Below, in pieces: positions 8,290 to 15,967 of a stretch of DNA of 64,000 nucleotides (the first letter of the stretch is position 1; the number at the start of each line of letters is the position of its first letter). Source of the DNA: Streptomyces sp. NBC_00576. GTDB taxonomy: Bacteria; Actinomycetota; Actinomycetes; Streptomycetales; Streptomycetaceae. The notes beneath the pieces are model-generated. The model was not told where the DNA came from. It was given only the letters and a program-made list of their open reading frames with translations, and made no database searches. Position numbers and translations under genes: made by a program. The DNA lies in the NCBI RefSeq assembly GCF_036345175.1, contig NZ_CP107780.1, forward strand, positions 5,828,001 to 5,892,000, in the 5' to 3' direction.

Positions 8290-9422
8290 CCCGGCAACCA
8301 GCAAGGCATCCCATGGACATCAGCACACCCGTCACCCGGCCGCCGGACCTGTACGGCAGACCGCGCAGCGACGCCTTCATGCGGAAGCTGGCGGCTTTCA
8401 GCGACAACGCGGTCACGCGCCTCGCGCGGCGCAGCACTCCTCGTACTCCTCCCAGGCGCCCGCCGGCCACCGAGATGCCCGTGATCCGGGAACTCGTGGT
8501 CGCTGGCAAGCGCCAAGAGGCCGACGATGTCGTCTCCCTGCGGCTGGCGGCACCCGACGGGGGAGTACTCCCGCCCTGGCAGCCCGGCGCCCACCTCGAA
8601 CTGCACCTGCCCTCCGGCCGCAAGCGGCAGTACTCGCTGTGCGGCGACCCTGCCGACCGGTACCGGTACCGCATCGCGGTGCGCCGTATCGCCGACGGCG
8701 GAGGCGGTTCGGCCGAGGTGCACGATGCCCTCGGAGACGGTATGCGGGTCGCCGTAACCGGGCCCCGGAACGCCTTCCCCTTCGCCGCCGAAGCATCCAT
8801 CCTGCTCATCGCGGGTGGCATCGGAATCACCCCGATCCTGCCGATGGCTCGGGAAGCCGCCCGACGCGGGCTGGACTGGAGGCTCGTCCACACCGGCCGC
8901 GACCGCGGTTCGATGCCCTTCGCGGCGGAGCTGGCCGAACTCGCGGCCGCCGCCCCGGGCCGGGTCTCCATCCGTCCTGACGACGAGTCCGGAGTGCCCG
9001 AAGCAGCCGATCTGTTGAGCTCGATCCCGGCGACGGGTGCCGTGTACTGCTGCGGGCCCGCGCCCATGATCGACGGCGTTCGGCGCGCGTTCGGTGGCAG
9101 CCGCGCGTCAGCCCTGCACTTCGAGCGGTTCGCCCCGGCCCCGATCACGGACGGCCGTCCCTTCGAACTTCAGCTGGGCGACACCGGACGGGTTCTGCCA
9201 GTGCCGTACGACCGCTCCGCCCTGGACGTGCTCCACGAGGCCCTGCCGGACCTGCCGTTCTCCTGCCGCCAGGGGTTCTGCGGCACCTGCCGGGTACGGG
9301 TGGCTCATGGCCGTGTCGATCACCGTGACCGTCGGCTCACCGCCACCGAACGTGCGGCCGGCGCCATGCTGCCCTGCGTCTCGCGTGCACCGGAAGGAGA
9401 GCGGTTGGTGCTGAAGGTGTGA
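8286..9422 (+). CDS. PDR/VanB-type oxidoreductase (flavin, NAD and plant-type 2Fe-2S domains)
   Basis: The start at 8286 overlaps the previous stop (ATGA), giving 378 residues; an ATG at 8313 is an alternative 9 codons in. Domain order is flavin-binding barrel (RQYSLCGDP), NAD(P)H domain (IAGGIGITPILPM, then CCGPAPMI) and C-terminal plant-type 2Fe-2S ferredoxin (CRQGFCGTC then a distant LPCVS, giving four Cys). This is the phthalate dioxygenase reductase/vanillate demethylase reductase layout. An extra N-terminal helix (residues about 20-45) is present. It passes NAD(P)H electrons one at a time to an oxygenase, and the only candidate nearby is the overlapping di-iron-like gene. Confidence 0.9.
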   Translation: MTRQPARHPMDISTPVTRPPDLYGRPRSDAFMRKLAAFSDNAVTRLARRSTPRTPPRRPPATEMPVIRELVVAGKRQEADDVVSLRLAAPDGGVLPPWQPGAHLELHLPSGRKRQYSLCGDPADRYRYRIAVRRIADGGGGSAEVHDALGDGMRVAVTGPRNAFPFAAEASILLIAGGIGITPILPMAREAARRGLDWRLVHTGRDRGSMPFAAELAELAAAAPGRVSIRPDDESGVPEAADLLSSIPATGAVYCCGPAPMIDGVRRAFGGSRASALHFERFAPAPITDGRPFELQLGDTGRVLPVPYDRSALDVLHEALPDLPFSCRQGFCGTCRVRVAHGRVDHRDRRLTATERAAGAMLPCVSRAPEGERLVLKV

Positions 9423-9424
9423 GC

Positions 9425-9560
9425 CGGCCGAGCGCTCGTCAACCCGGTCCTCGACCCGGACCCGCAACCGGTGACGGAGCTCCAACTCGGCGATCGGCCG
9501 GTCAGGCGTGTTGGTCGCGAAGCACGCGATCCGCATGCCGCCGAATGGAGTCCGCGCTGG
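9425..9560 (-). pseudogene. fragment of an IS1380-family transposase
   Basis: Read on the minus strand, the segment gives MRIACFATNTPDRPIAELEL followed by RHRLRVRVEDR. This matches the conserved C-terminal part of IS1380-type DDE transposases (CFVTNT..., ELRHR.RARCEDRI). Neither the rest of the transposase nor inverted repeats are visible. It lies directly after the catabolic operon and marks an old insertion and deletion. Confidence 0.6.
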
Positions 9561-9627
9561 CCGGAGGTTTCCTTCGCCGGCCGACGATTCGTCGGCCGGC
9601 TCATCCGGCTCTGTAGCGATGCGGGTT

Positions 9628-9999
9628 TCAGGGCTTGAGCACTGCCAGTACATCGTCGAGCGAAACGTTGGCGGGGTCACTCATATCCAGACCATCGAAC
9701 GTCTGCCAGACATAGGACGCCGTCCCGCTCTCCCGCAGCGGATGCAAGTCGGCCAGGTCGGGATCGTCCCGGAAGCTGTTGAACGCTTCTTCGGACTCCC
9801 ATTCAACGAGAAACAGAACCTGCCGTGAGGGGAGGTCACCGGCTACGTTGTCCCGGAAACGACCGAACGCCACCATTCGACCGCCATATCGCGGAGCCTC
9901 TTCGGGCAAACGACTGAAATACGCGAGGTACTTCTCCAAATCAACCACGTCAAACATATTCAGGGCGTAAAACTTCTTCTTCTGTGAATTCGTACTCAT
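9628..9999 (-). CDS. DUF1330-like small dimeric alpha/beta-barrel protein
   Basis: The product has 123 residues from ATG 9999, with GGAGAGG 7 bases upstream. The beta-alpha-beta pattern with FYALNMFDVVDLEKYLAYFS at the start and VLFLVEWESEEAFNSFRDDP in the middle is the ferredoxin-like fold of DUF1330/antibiotic-biosynthesis-monooxygenase proteins. Base composition is visibly less GC-rich than its neighbours (AAG/TTC/AAC-rich start), suggesting recent acquisition. The function is unknown. Confidence 0.6.
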   Translation of the reverse strand: MSTNSQKKKFYALNMFDVVDLEKYLAYFSRLPEEAPRYGGRMVAFGRFRDNVAGDLPSRQVLFLVEWESEEAFNSFRDDPDLADLHPLRESGTASYVWQTFDGLDMSDPANVSLDDVLAVLKP

Positions 10000-10223
10000 T
10001 GCCAATACCTCTCCGGTCTCAGGAAACTGGTGTTCGCCGCTCTGGGCGGGTGCGGGGCACCGGCAGTAGGACGCCGGCGTTGTTGTTGATGATGGCGATG
10101 ATGACGTCGGTCGCGATGTGCGCTACCTCGGATACTGACTGCGAAGAACGCATTTCCAGCGATCGGGTGAAGACTGAGGACGCCGTCCGGAGTGTCGCAG
10201 CCGGATGACGCGAGCCGGAGAGG

Positions 10224-11396
10224 TCAGACGAGCCTGACCGGTCCGGCGTCGATCGGCAGGCGGACCAGGAGATAGGGCTTGCGGCGCAGGTCCTTGCCCT
10301 CGTGGAAGGGCGACAGCCGGTTGAGCTGGTTGGCGATGGCGTACAGGTGCCGGTCCGAGGCGACGGACAGGGTGTCGACCCAGAGCAGGTCGCTCCCCTG
10401 GGCGAGGGTCCGGTAGGTGCCGTTCGGGCTCCTGCGCCAGATGGAGTTGTGTTCCAGGTCGCCGCCGTAGAGCCGCCCCCTGTCGTCGCTCTCCAGGCCG
10501 TCGGCCATCGGCTTGAACCCGAGATCCTCGACCGTCGCCGCCACCTCGGCGTCCGTGGCGTCCGGGTCGGCGAGGGCGTCGGTGGACACGCTGTGCAGCC
10601 GGCGACTGGAGAGCGGGCAGTAGTACAGGCGCGTGCCGTCGGCGCTGAGAGCGATGCCGTCGGAGCCGGTCTCGTAGTGGATGGGCTCGCCGCCCGCGGG
10701 GCGGACCATGAAGGGCTCGCCCTCGATGACCGGAAGGAACTGCCCGTCCGGGAGCGCCGAGGGATGCCCGGCCAGCCGCCGCCAGGAGCGGCCGGTGGCG
10801 AGGTCGACCACGATGATGCCGTTCGAGCCGCCCGAGTCGGTGATGAACGCCATGCCCTCGGCGCCGCGCCGCAGGTCGAAGCGCACGTCGTTGGGGTAGC
10901 TGTTCGCCGGCACCACCTCGGGCGGGAAGAGGATCTTCCGTACGATCCGGTCGGTGCGCAGGTCTACGGCCACGAGCTTGGGACCGCCGTAGGAGGACCC
11001 GGCGAACAGCGGGCTTCCGGTGTCGAGGATCCACAGCCGGTCGGCCGGGTCGACGACGACGCTCTGCACCGACTGGAAGTGCCCGGCCAGGTCGGAGGCG
11101 TCCTCGCGGTTCACCTCGGCGTCGGGGTAGGCCACCGGCTTGCCGCCCCGCAGTTCGGCGACGGTGAACGGGACGTCGTCGCCCCAGCGGGGAAAGTTGA
11201 CGAAGACCCGGCCGCGGCGCGAGACGGTGACACCCGTCGGCATCGCGCCCCAGAAGCGGGCAACGACCTCGTAGTGACCGGCTGCAGTTGAACCGGAGGG
11301 GGAGTGGGAGGGGGCGGCGTAGGCGTAGGCGGGTCCGACGATTTGGGTGGCGGCCAGCGAAACGGTGGTCGCCGTAAGGAACGTACGTCGTTGCAT
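10224..11396 (-). CDS. Tat-exported yellow/major royal jelly family protein
   Basis: The ATG at 11396 is chosen because CAGGAGA precedes it and it opens a twin-arginine signal (MQRRTFLTAT, hydrophobic stretch, then AYAA-type cleavage near residue 28); 390 residues. The mature part is a six-bladed propeller of the yellow/MRJP type with blade motifs such as VVVDPADRLWILDTG, LVAVDLRT, YPNDVRFD, AFITDSG and GIALSADG. Bacterial members include L-dopachrome-tautomerase-like proteins; the true substrate is unknown. It stands alone, with a 298-base non-coding gap upstream. Confidence 0.85.
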   Translation of the reverse strand: MQRRTFLTATTVSLAATQIVGPAYAYAAPSHSPSGSTAAGHYEVVARFWGAMPTGVTVSRRGRVFVNFPRWGDDVPFTVAELRGGKPVAYPDAEVNREDASDLAGHFQSVQSVVVDPADRLWILDTGSPLFAGSSYGGPKLVAVDLRTDRIVRKILFPPEVVPANSYPNDVRFDLRRGAEGMAFITDSGGSNGIIVVDLATGRSWRRLAGHPSALPDGQFLPVIEGEPFMVRPAGGEPIHYETGSDGIALSADGTRLYYCPLSSRRLHSVSTDALADPDATDAEVAATVEDLGFKPMADGLESDDRGRLYGGDLEHNSIWRRSPNGTYRTLAQGSDLLWVDTLSVASDRHLYAIANQLNRLSPFHEGKDLRRKPYLLVRLPIDAGPVRLV

Positions 11397-11694
11397 GGGG
11401 GCGTCTCCTGGAGGGTCAAGTCGCTGGAGGGCGCGGCGAGTTGCCGCATCACCTCGCGTGGGGGGATAGTCCGGACGCTGCCGTGGCCGGTGGAGGACGT
11501 CGCCTCCGGTAGCCGCTCTCGGGGAGTCGGCTTCGCCCGTGTGGTCAGGGCGAGCCGAAGTGCACCTGGACGGCAGGTGCCTCGTGCGTTCCTGCGACCT
11601 GAGGTTGTCCGCCGGGGACATCGCCTGCGGCTGCCGCCAACTCCTGGAAGGGCAACGAGGGTCGGACGCCCAGTGGACCGTGGATCTGGTGCTG
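11397..11694. other. non-coding gap, nothing recognised
   Basis: The stretch between the yellow-family gene and the NTF2-like gene holds the ribosome site for the former. Otherwise it has only high-GC frames without recognisable protein similarity, repeats or strong hairpins. Confidence 0.4.
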
Positions 11695-12213
11695 TCAGGT
11701 CTGCCGGGCTGCCGGGCGGGTCTTCGCGACCATGCTGCGGTCCCCCGAGGAGACCATCGCGTGAATGGGCACGGTGCTGACGCTCATGAGCGCCGCGAGT
11801 CCCCGGCGGCCCTGCTGGCGAGCGAGCGCGGGACCCATGAGGTGCATCAGGGCGGTGAGGGCCGGCATCGGACGCCCGAAGAGCGTGATCTCCTTGATCT
11901 TTGCCTCGTCGTCGAGCCGCAGCATCTGCACCTCCTCGAACGACTGGGAACCCACCCGCGCCCGGTAGACCAGGGCGTACGTGTCGCCCTCGCCGGTCTG
12001 GGTGTGGTAGCGGACGTCCTTGACCGCCGCGAACGCCGAGGTCAGGAAGTCGCGCAGCTGGTCAGTTCCCTCGAAGCGAAACTGGTCGGTGAGCGGCGAG
12101 CTGAGCACGACGTCCGGGCTCAGGCACGCGACCGCGGCGTCGACATCACCGCGTTCCTCGGCGGCGCGCCAGCGCGCGACGGTAGCGGCGGCGGAGTGTG
12201 GGGTCTCGGACAT
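11695..12213 (-). CDS. SnoaL/NTF2-like family protein
   Basis: The ATG at 12213 has GGGAGAGA 3 bases upstream; 172 residues. The N-terminal 120 residues form the cone-shaped NTF2-like fold: a first helix (ATVARWRAAEERGDVDAAVA), CLSPDVVLSSP, then strands EGTDQLRDFL, ALVYRARVG, SFEEVQMLRLDDEAKIKEIT. A C-terminal extension of about 50 residues is basic and Met-rich. The family includes polyketide cyclases, isomerases and inactive binders, and no catalytic dyad can be assigned. It lies 58 bases downstream of the second SDR gene on the same strand, so one transcript behind the palindromic operators is possible. Confidence 0.75.
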   Translation of the reverse strand: MSETPHSAAATVARWRAAEERGDVDAAVACLSPDVVLSSPLTDQFRFEGTDQLRDFLTSAFAAVKDVRYHTQTGEGDTYALVYRARVGSQSFEEVQMLRLDDEAKIKEITLFGRPMPALTALMHLMGPALARQQGRRGLAALMSVSTVPIHAMVSSGDRSMVAKTRPAARQT

Positions 12214-12271
12214 GGGTCTCTCCCGGTATCAACGGCGCGACGGGGTTTACAGGCGGGGCGGGCGGCGGGGG

Positions 12272-13084
12272 TCAGCCGGCCAGCTTGTTCATCGTGCGGA
12301 TCTGCTTGTCCAGAACCCAGGCAGGAACGAAACGGAGGAGGCGCGCGCGTCCGGCCATGGGGCCGGCGGCGTAGCGCAGTTTCGGCTTCGTGTCGGTCGC
12401 TGCCGTGACGATCGCCTTGGCGACCACGGCGGGGTCGTCACCGCCCTTGATCGCCTCCGTCATCAGACGGTCGAAGACGTGCCGCTGGTCCGCGTAGACC
12501 GGCAGGGGCGTGTCGGGCTTCGTGCTGTTGGCCTCGAATCCGGTTCTGGTGTAGGCGGGTTCGACGAGCAGCGACCGGACGCCGTACTGCCGCACCTCGT
12601 GGTCCAGGGACTGGGAGTAGCCCTCGATCGCGTGCTTGGACGCGCCGTAGACGGCCATGTAGGGAGCGGGGATGAACCCCTGCACGGACGAGAGGTTGAT
12701 GATGCGCCCGCGTCCCCGGGAGCGCATGTGCGGCAGAACCTCCTTCACCATGCGCATGACTCCGAAGACGTTGATGTCGAAGACGCCCTGGGCCTGTGCG
12801 ACGGAGGTTTCCTCGGCCGCACCGATCGAGCCGACGCCGGCGTTGTTGACCAGGACGTCGATCCGCCCGAACCGCTCGATCACCTGCTGGACCGCTGCGG
12901 TGACCGACTTGTCACTGACCACGTCGAGGTCGAAGAACGTCACCCCGCCGAGCGGGGCGACACGCGAGGTGTCCCGGCCTGTGCCGGCCACCTCGAACCC
13001 CGCCGCGACCAGCGCGAGCGCGGCTTCCTTCCCGATGCCGGATGACGCCCCCGTCACCAGGGCCACCGGCCGATTTGTCGTCAT
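12272..13084 (-). CDS. SDR family oxidoreductase behind the shared palindromic operators
   Basis: Classical SDR of about 270 residues: TGASSGIG cofactor loop, NNAG, Ser in NLSSVQG and catalytic YGASK. Two adjacent ATGs exist (13087 and 13084); the inner one is preferred because it lies 6 bases from GGGAG. A basic C-terminus (AGRARLLRFVPAWVLDKQIR) is typical of SDRs on hydrophobic substrates. The upstream region carries two AAACCGATCGGTTT palindromes shared with the SDR gene at 2242, so both genes should answer to one repressor. The NTF2-like gene follows. Confidence 0.87.
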   Translation of the reverse strand: MTTNRPVALVTGASSGIGKEAALALVAAGFEVAGTGRDTSRVAPLGGVTFFDLDVVSDKSVTAAVQQVIERFGRIDVLVNNAGVGSIGAAEETSVAQAQGVFDINVFGVMRMVKEVLPHMRSRGRGRIINLSSVQGFIPAPYMAVYGASKHAIEGYSQSLDHEVRQYGVRSLLVEPAYTRTGFEANSTKPDTPLPVYADQRHVFDRLMTEAIKGGDDPAVVAKAIVTAATDTKPKLRYAAGPMAGRARLLRFVPAWVLDKQIRTMNKLAG

Positions 13085-13106
13085 CATGAACTCCCGAACT
13101 CTTGGC

Positions 13107-13153
13107 GGAAACCGATCGGTTTCCATCTGCCTCCACTGTAAACCGATCGGTTT
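13107..13153. promoter_or_regulatory. tandem palindromic operators before the second SDR gene
   Basis: One perfect 18-bp palindrome, GGAAACCGATCGGTTTCC, lies at 13107-13124. A second AAACCGATCGGTTT lies at 13140-13153, 31 bp away start to start. The core is identical to the pair at 2183-2220. They lie between the SDR gene (minus strand) and a broken TetR gene on the plus strand. Confidence 0.8.
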
Positions 13154-13269
13154 CCAATGCACAAGCTCAAGCAGGGAACTGATCCTGGGCACACGTCACG
13201 GGCTGTCTTCAGATGGGCCTGACCCCTGCCCGCGGGCGTGGCGGCAGGGCGTGGTGAGCAGGCGGAACA

Positions 13270-13427
13270 GGCGTGAGAGCGTCATCCCCGCTGCGATCGC
13301 CGAGTTCGCACTCGAGGGCCACTGCGGCCCCTCTACTGAGGCGATGGCCAGGCATGTCGGTCTCACGCAGCCGTACCTCTTGCGACTCTTCCCGAGCAGA
13401 AAGGCGATCGTCGTCGCCGCTTGGTGA
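13270..13427 (+). pseudogene. truncated TetR regulator, DNA-binding part only
   Basis: The frame reads VIPAAIAEFALEGHCGPSTE then AMARHVGLTQPYLLRLFPSR and stops after KAIVVAAW. This is a complete TetR helix-turn-helix (about 50 residues) lacking the whole ligand-binding domain; no start codon with a ribosome site is evident. It is divergent from the SDR gene across the palindromic operators, the usual place for the cognate repressor. It is probably the dead former regulator of these operators. From 13428 to 13640 no gene can be supported. Confidence 0.6.
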
Positions 13428-13640
13428 GGCAGCCGGCTGCCCGGCCCGCTCACGGCAACAGCAGCCACTTGCCTGAGCTGATCGCCCCGCACGTCGGTGG
13501 CTGCCGCGGCGGCGTAGCCCTGCTGCGCCTGCATCTGGAGCGTTTCGGGGTGCGTAGAGATCAGCCGCGTGCGAGGGATCGCCGTGAGGCTGCCCATCGC
13601 GTGGGATACATCAATCCAGTACATGGACTACTCTTGGTAC

Positions 13641-13901
13641 ATGTCCATGAAGCGTACGAACGTCTATGCCGACCCCGAAGACCTGGCGATCATCAAGGAG
13701 GCGGCCAAGCGGAGGGGCATAAGCGAGGCCGAGATCATCCGACAGGGGATCCATCTCGCGGCCATGGCGAACCGGGTCTGGGACGAGCCGCTTTTCTCGC
13801 GGACGTTCGAGGGGCCGGGGCGTACGCCGACCAAGGCTGAGGTCCGTGACGCGGTCGCCGATGCGGTCCGCCACGAGACAGATCCCGGAACCGCCGCGTG
13901 A
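13641..13901 (+). CDS. ribbon-helix-helix antitoxin (VapB/CopG type)
   Basis: The product has 86 residues starting MSMKRTNVYADPEDLAIIKE. The N-terminal strand and two helices (ISEAEIIRQGIHLAAMA) are the ribbon-helix-helix DNA-binding fold. The C-terminal part (EVRDAVADAVRHE) would wrap the toxin. No good ribosome site precedes the ATG, and a direct repeat GTACATG (13618 and 13638) overlaps it, possibly an autoregulatory site or a leaderless start. Its stop overlaps the toxin start as GTGA. Confidence 0.8.
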   Translation: MSMKRTNVYADPEDLAIIKEAAKRRGISEAEIIRQGIHLAAMANRVWDEPLFSRTFEGPGRTPTKAEVRDAVADAVRHETDPGTAA

Positions 13902-14341
13902 TCATCGTCATTGCGGACACGTCAGGCCTCCTGGCAGCTCTCGACTCGACGCACCCGGAACACGGAACGGCGAACGAGGCGATCATGGCGGCCGGTCTCC
14001 TGGTGATGTCCCCGCTCCTGCTGGCGGAACTCGATCACGTGGCCACGCGCGAGTTGGGGCGCGCAGCGTCCGTCAGCGCGATCGATGACCTGCGGCGATG
14101 GATGGGCCGGGGTCGGATCGTCATGCCCGAGATCACGGAAGACCACTTGGGCGCCGCGCAGTCCGTCCGAGTCCGCTACGGCGCGCTCGACCTGGACCTC
14201 GCCGACGCGGTGAACGTGGCGCTCGCCGCCGACTACGACACCGACGCGATCCTCACCCTCGACCGGCGGGACTTCCGGGCCGTACGGCCCTTGGGCCGCC
14301 ACAAGGCGTTCCGGGTACTACCCGACGACCTCCCGCTCTGA
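13898..14341 (+). CDS. PIN-domain ribonuclease toxin (VapC type)
   Basis: The GTG start overlaps the antitoxin stop; 147 residues. PIN acidic residues are in place: D7 (ADTSG), E44 (LLAELDH), D100/D103 (LDLDLADA) and D122 (LDRRDF). VapC toxins cleave RNA, often tRNA, in a Mg-dependent way and are neutralised by the upstream partner. The pair lies 200 bases outside the outermost tRNA-Gly-derived att copy, so it may be stabilising cargo of an old integrated element or ordinary chromosome. Confidence 0.85.
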   Translation: MIIVIADTSGLLAALDSTHPEHGTANEAIMAAGLLVMSPLLLAELDHVATRELGRAASVSAIDDLRRWMGRGRIVMPEITEDHLGAAQSVRVRYGALDLDLADAVNVALAADYDTDAILTLDRRDFRAVRPLGRHKAFRVLPDDLPL

Positions 14342-14540
14342 CACGAGATCATCTGTGGCCAAGCGCGCGCACCGGCAAGGGGCTTTGTTCCTGACTGCCG
14401 GAGTGTGATCCAGGGGCGTGCGGAGCCGTCATGGAACGGCGGGCTGAGTGCTCTCACTGCGCGAACTCCCTTGATGGCCGTGCGAAATCGCAGGCCAGCG
14501 CCGTGCTGCAACGTGAGCCGACTGCACCCACAAGGCGCTC

Positions 14541-14685
14541 GTGCCCTCCGCGTGCCCAGTCTTCCGGCGCGGGGGCGCAGGCAAAGCGCCGAAATGACCC
14601 ATCAATAAAAGCCCCAGGTCTGACCTGGGGCTTCAAGAGGAGCGGGTGACGAGAATCGAACTCGCACTCTCAGCTTGGGAAGCTG
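14541..14685. repeat. att-like copy 1: arm motif, hairpin and 3' half of tRNA-Gly(CCC)
   Basis: The order is arm-like GTGCCCTCCGCGTGCCC (14541-14557), hairpin AGCCCCAGGT-CTG-ACCTGGGGCT (14610-14632), and 44 bases (14642-14685) identical to the 3' half of the tRNA-Gly gene at 34002-34045. The anticodon stem is included but the 5' half is missing, so this is not a working tRNA. The same hairpin follows the live tRNA. A short string at 14791-14815 could encode LVRLWCG, resembling the end of the integrase relic at 19639. Apart from these, 14342-14863 has no gene. Confidence 0.85.
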
Positions 14686-14863
14686 CGGGCATTTGCGGCT
14701 ACTTGGAGCGTTGACCTGCGTGAACGGCTGTGTGACGGCTTCCTCGATCCGGTGCTCCTTCCCCGTGTTTCCCCGCTGCTCCCCGCCCAATCTGGTGCGG
14801 TTGTGGTGCGGCCGTAACGTAGAAGAAGACCGCAGCAGCGACCGTAAAAGCGCGGTCACGGGA

Positions 14864-15271
14864 TCAGGAAAGCCGCCCGGTCTCGTGAAGCGCGTAGAAA
14901 GCCATCTCGTCGACGGCCGAGACCCGGTCCCGATCGGCGTAGCGGAACCATGCCTTCTCGGCGATCTCCCTCGACGGGGTCAGCTCACCGCGGTGATCAG
15001 CGGTGTAACAGATCATCCGGAAAGGGCCGTGATCCGGATGGCCCTCGCCGATCTCGAAAGTGCCGAAGTGCACTATGGAACCGGGGTCGATCGCCGCCTG
15101 GAGTTCCTCGTCGATCTCCCGCACCAGGGTCTCGCCGTCGGACTCGCCCGGCTCGCGATGACCGCCCGGGAAGTAGAAGCGATCTCTGCCGTGACTACGC
15201 GTCACCAATACCCGGTCGTCCCGAACCAGGATCCACGCCACCTTCTCCGGCACACTGTTGCCATTCGCCAT
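14864..15271 (-). CDS. NUDIX hydrolase
   Basis: The product has 135 residues from the ATG at 15271. The Nudix box is GHREPGESDGETLVREIDEEL, with the catalytic RE-x2-EE glutamates near residue 50. Flanking strands (WILVRDDRVLVTR, FYFPGG) and a C-terminal EKAWFRYAD strand complete the fold. It would hydrolyse a nucleoside-diphosphate-linked substrate using Mg2+. It is the only gene in the smallest islet, between tRNA-derived copies at 14.6 and 15.3 kb. Confidence 0.85.
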   Translation of the reverse strand: MANGNSVPEKVAWILVRDDRVLVTRSHGRDRFYFPGGHREPGESDGETLVREIDEELQAAIDPGSIVHFGTFEIGEGHPDHGPFRMICYTADHRGELTPSREIAEKAWFRYADRDRVSAVDEMAFYALHETGRLS

Positions 15272-15323
15272 GGCTCGGGACCGTATCGGATTGCATCGTC
15301 TGCGTCAGCACCGTCCGTACACT

Positions 15324-15461
15324 GAGCTTGGGAAGCTACGGCGCTTGAGCGGCCGGATGGCTCCTGACCTGGGCATATGCAGCCGGGCGTGGTGCCCGGA
15401 GGTGCAGGATCGCACCGTGGTCGACCGTGGGTGACCGGTCTTACGGGCACGCTGTGGGCAT
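15324..15461. repeat. att-like copy 0: short tRNA-Gly piece plus right arm
   Basis: GAGCTTGGGAAGCTACGGCG begins at 15324 and contains only the anticodon-stem end of the tRNA part. The arm-like GGGCACGCTGTGGGCAT starts at 15445, exactly 108 bases after the T of GAAGCT, as in copies 2-4. The hairpin and most of the tRNA half are missing here, so this copy is eroded. Around it, 15272-15967 holds no gene I can support. Confidence 0.7.
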
Positions 15462-15721
15462 GCCGTCGAGAGCCGCGCGGCCGGGCATCGGCACGGAGCG
15501 ATTCATGCCGGGCCCGTCCCGCTCGGAGGTCGGCGTCTGTTACGACGTTGCGGACCCCGGAGCGGCGCCGCAGGAGTGCCACCCCGATGCCGCGGGCAGG
15601 AAGCGGGCCAGGAGGAAGGCACGGTCACCATGGCGTCTCATCAGTGTGTCGGCCCGGTGCCAGGCGGCGCCGGGGATGCGCGGGCTACGCAGCCTGCGCG
15701 CAGCCGGTCCCCGAGGAGTCT

Positions 15722-15766
15722 GCCGGCACGGTGGTGGGCGAGGAAAACGCCCACCACCGTGCCGGC
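15722..15766. terminator. strong hairpin, probable terminator after secDF
   Basis: A perfect 19-bp stem (15722-15740 with 15748-15766) encloses a 7-base loop AGGAAAA. It lies about 200 bases beyond the secDF stop on the minus strand. No T-run is obvious, as is common in Streptomyces. Confidence 0.65.
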
Positions 15767-15967
15767 CCTTCGTTCTTCATCCAGGCGGACCGCCTCCGGC
15801 TGATCAGCCTGCGGAAACATTGTCGAGCCACTTGTAGGAAACGTGGGTCTGTCGCCATAGAGGCGTAGGGGTACGGGCGTCGAACGAGGAGCATGCTGCA
15901 CGTTGCACAGCCGGATAGGGGGATGCGCCCGGCTGTCCGCGTCTTCCCCACGAGCCTCCGCGCGCCC

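Noticed and set aside
10030..10140. Minus-strand stretch reading VIIAIINNNAGVLLP, like an SDR NNAG motif
   Set aside because: Only the NNAG string resembles SDRs; no cofactor loop or catalytic Tyr is found within reach. Too short to call.
15427..15837. Open frames on the plus strand between copy 0 and secDF
   Set aside because: No recognisable domain, and they cross the strong hairpin at 15722-15766; probably non-coding.
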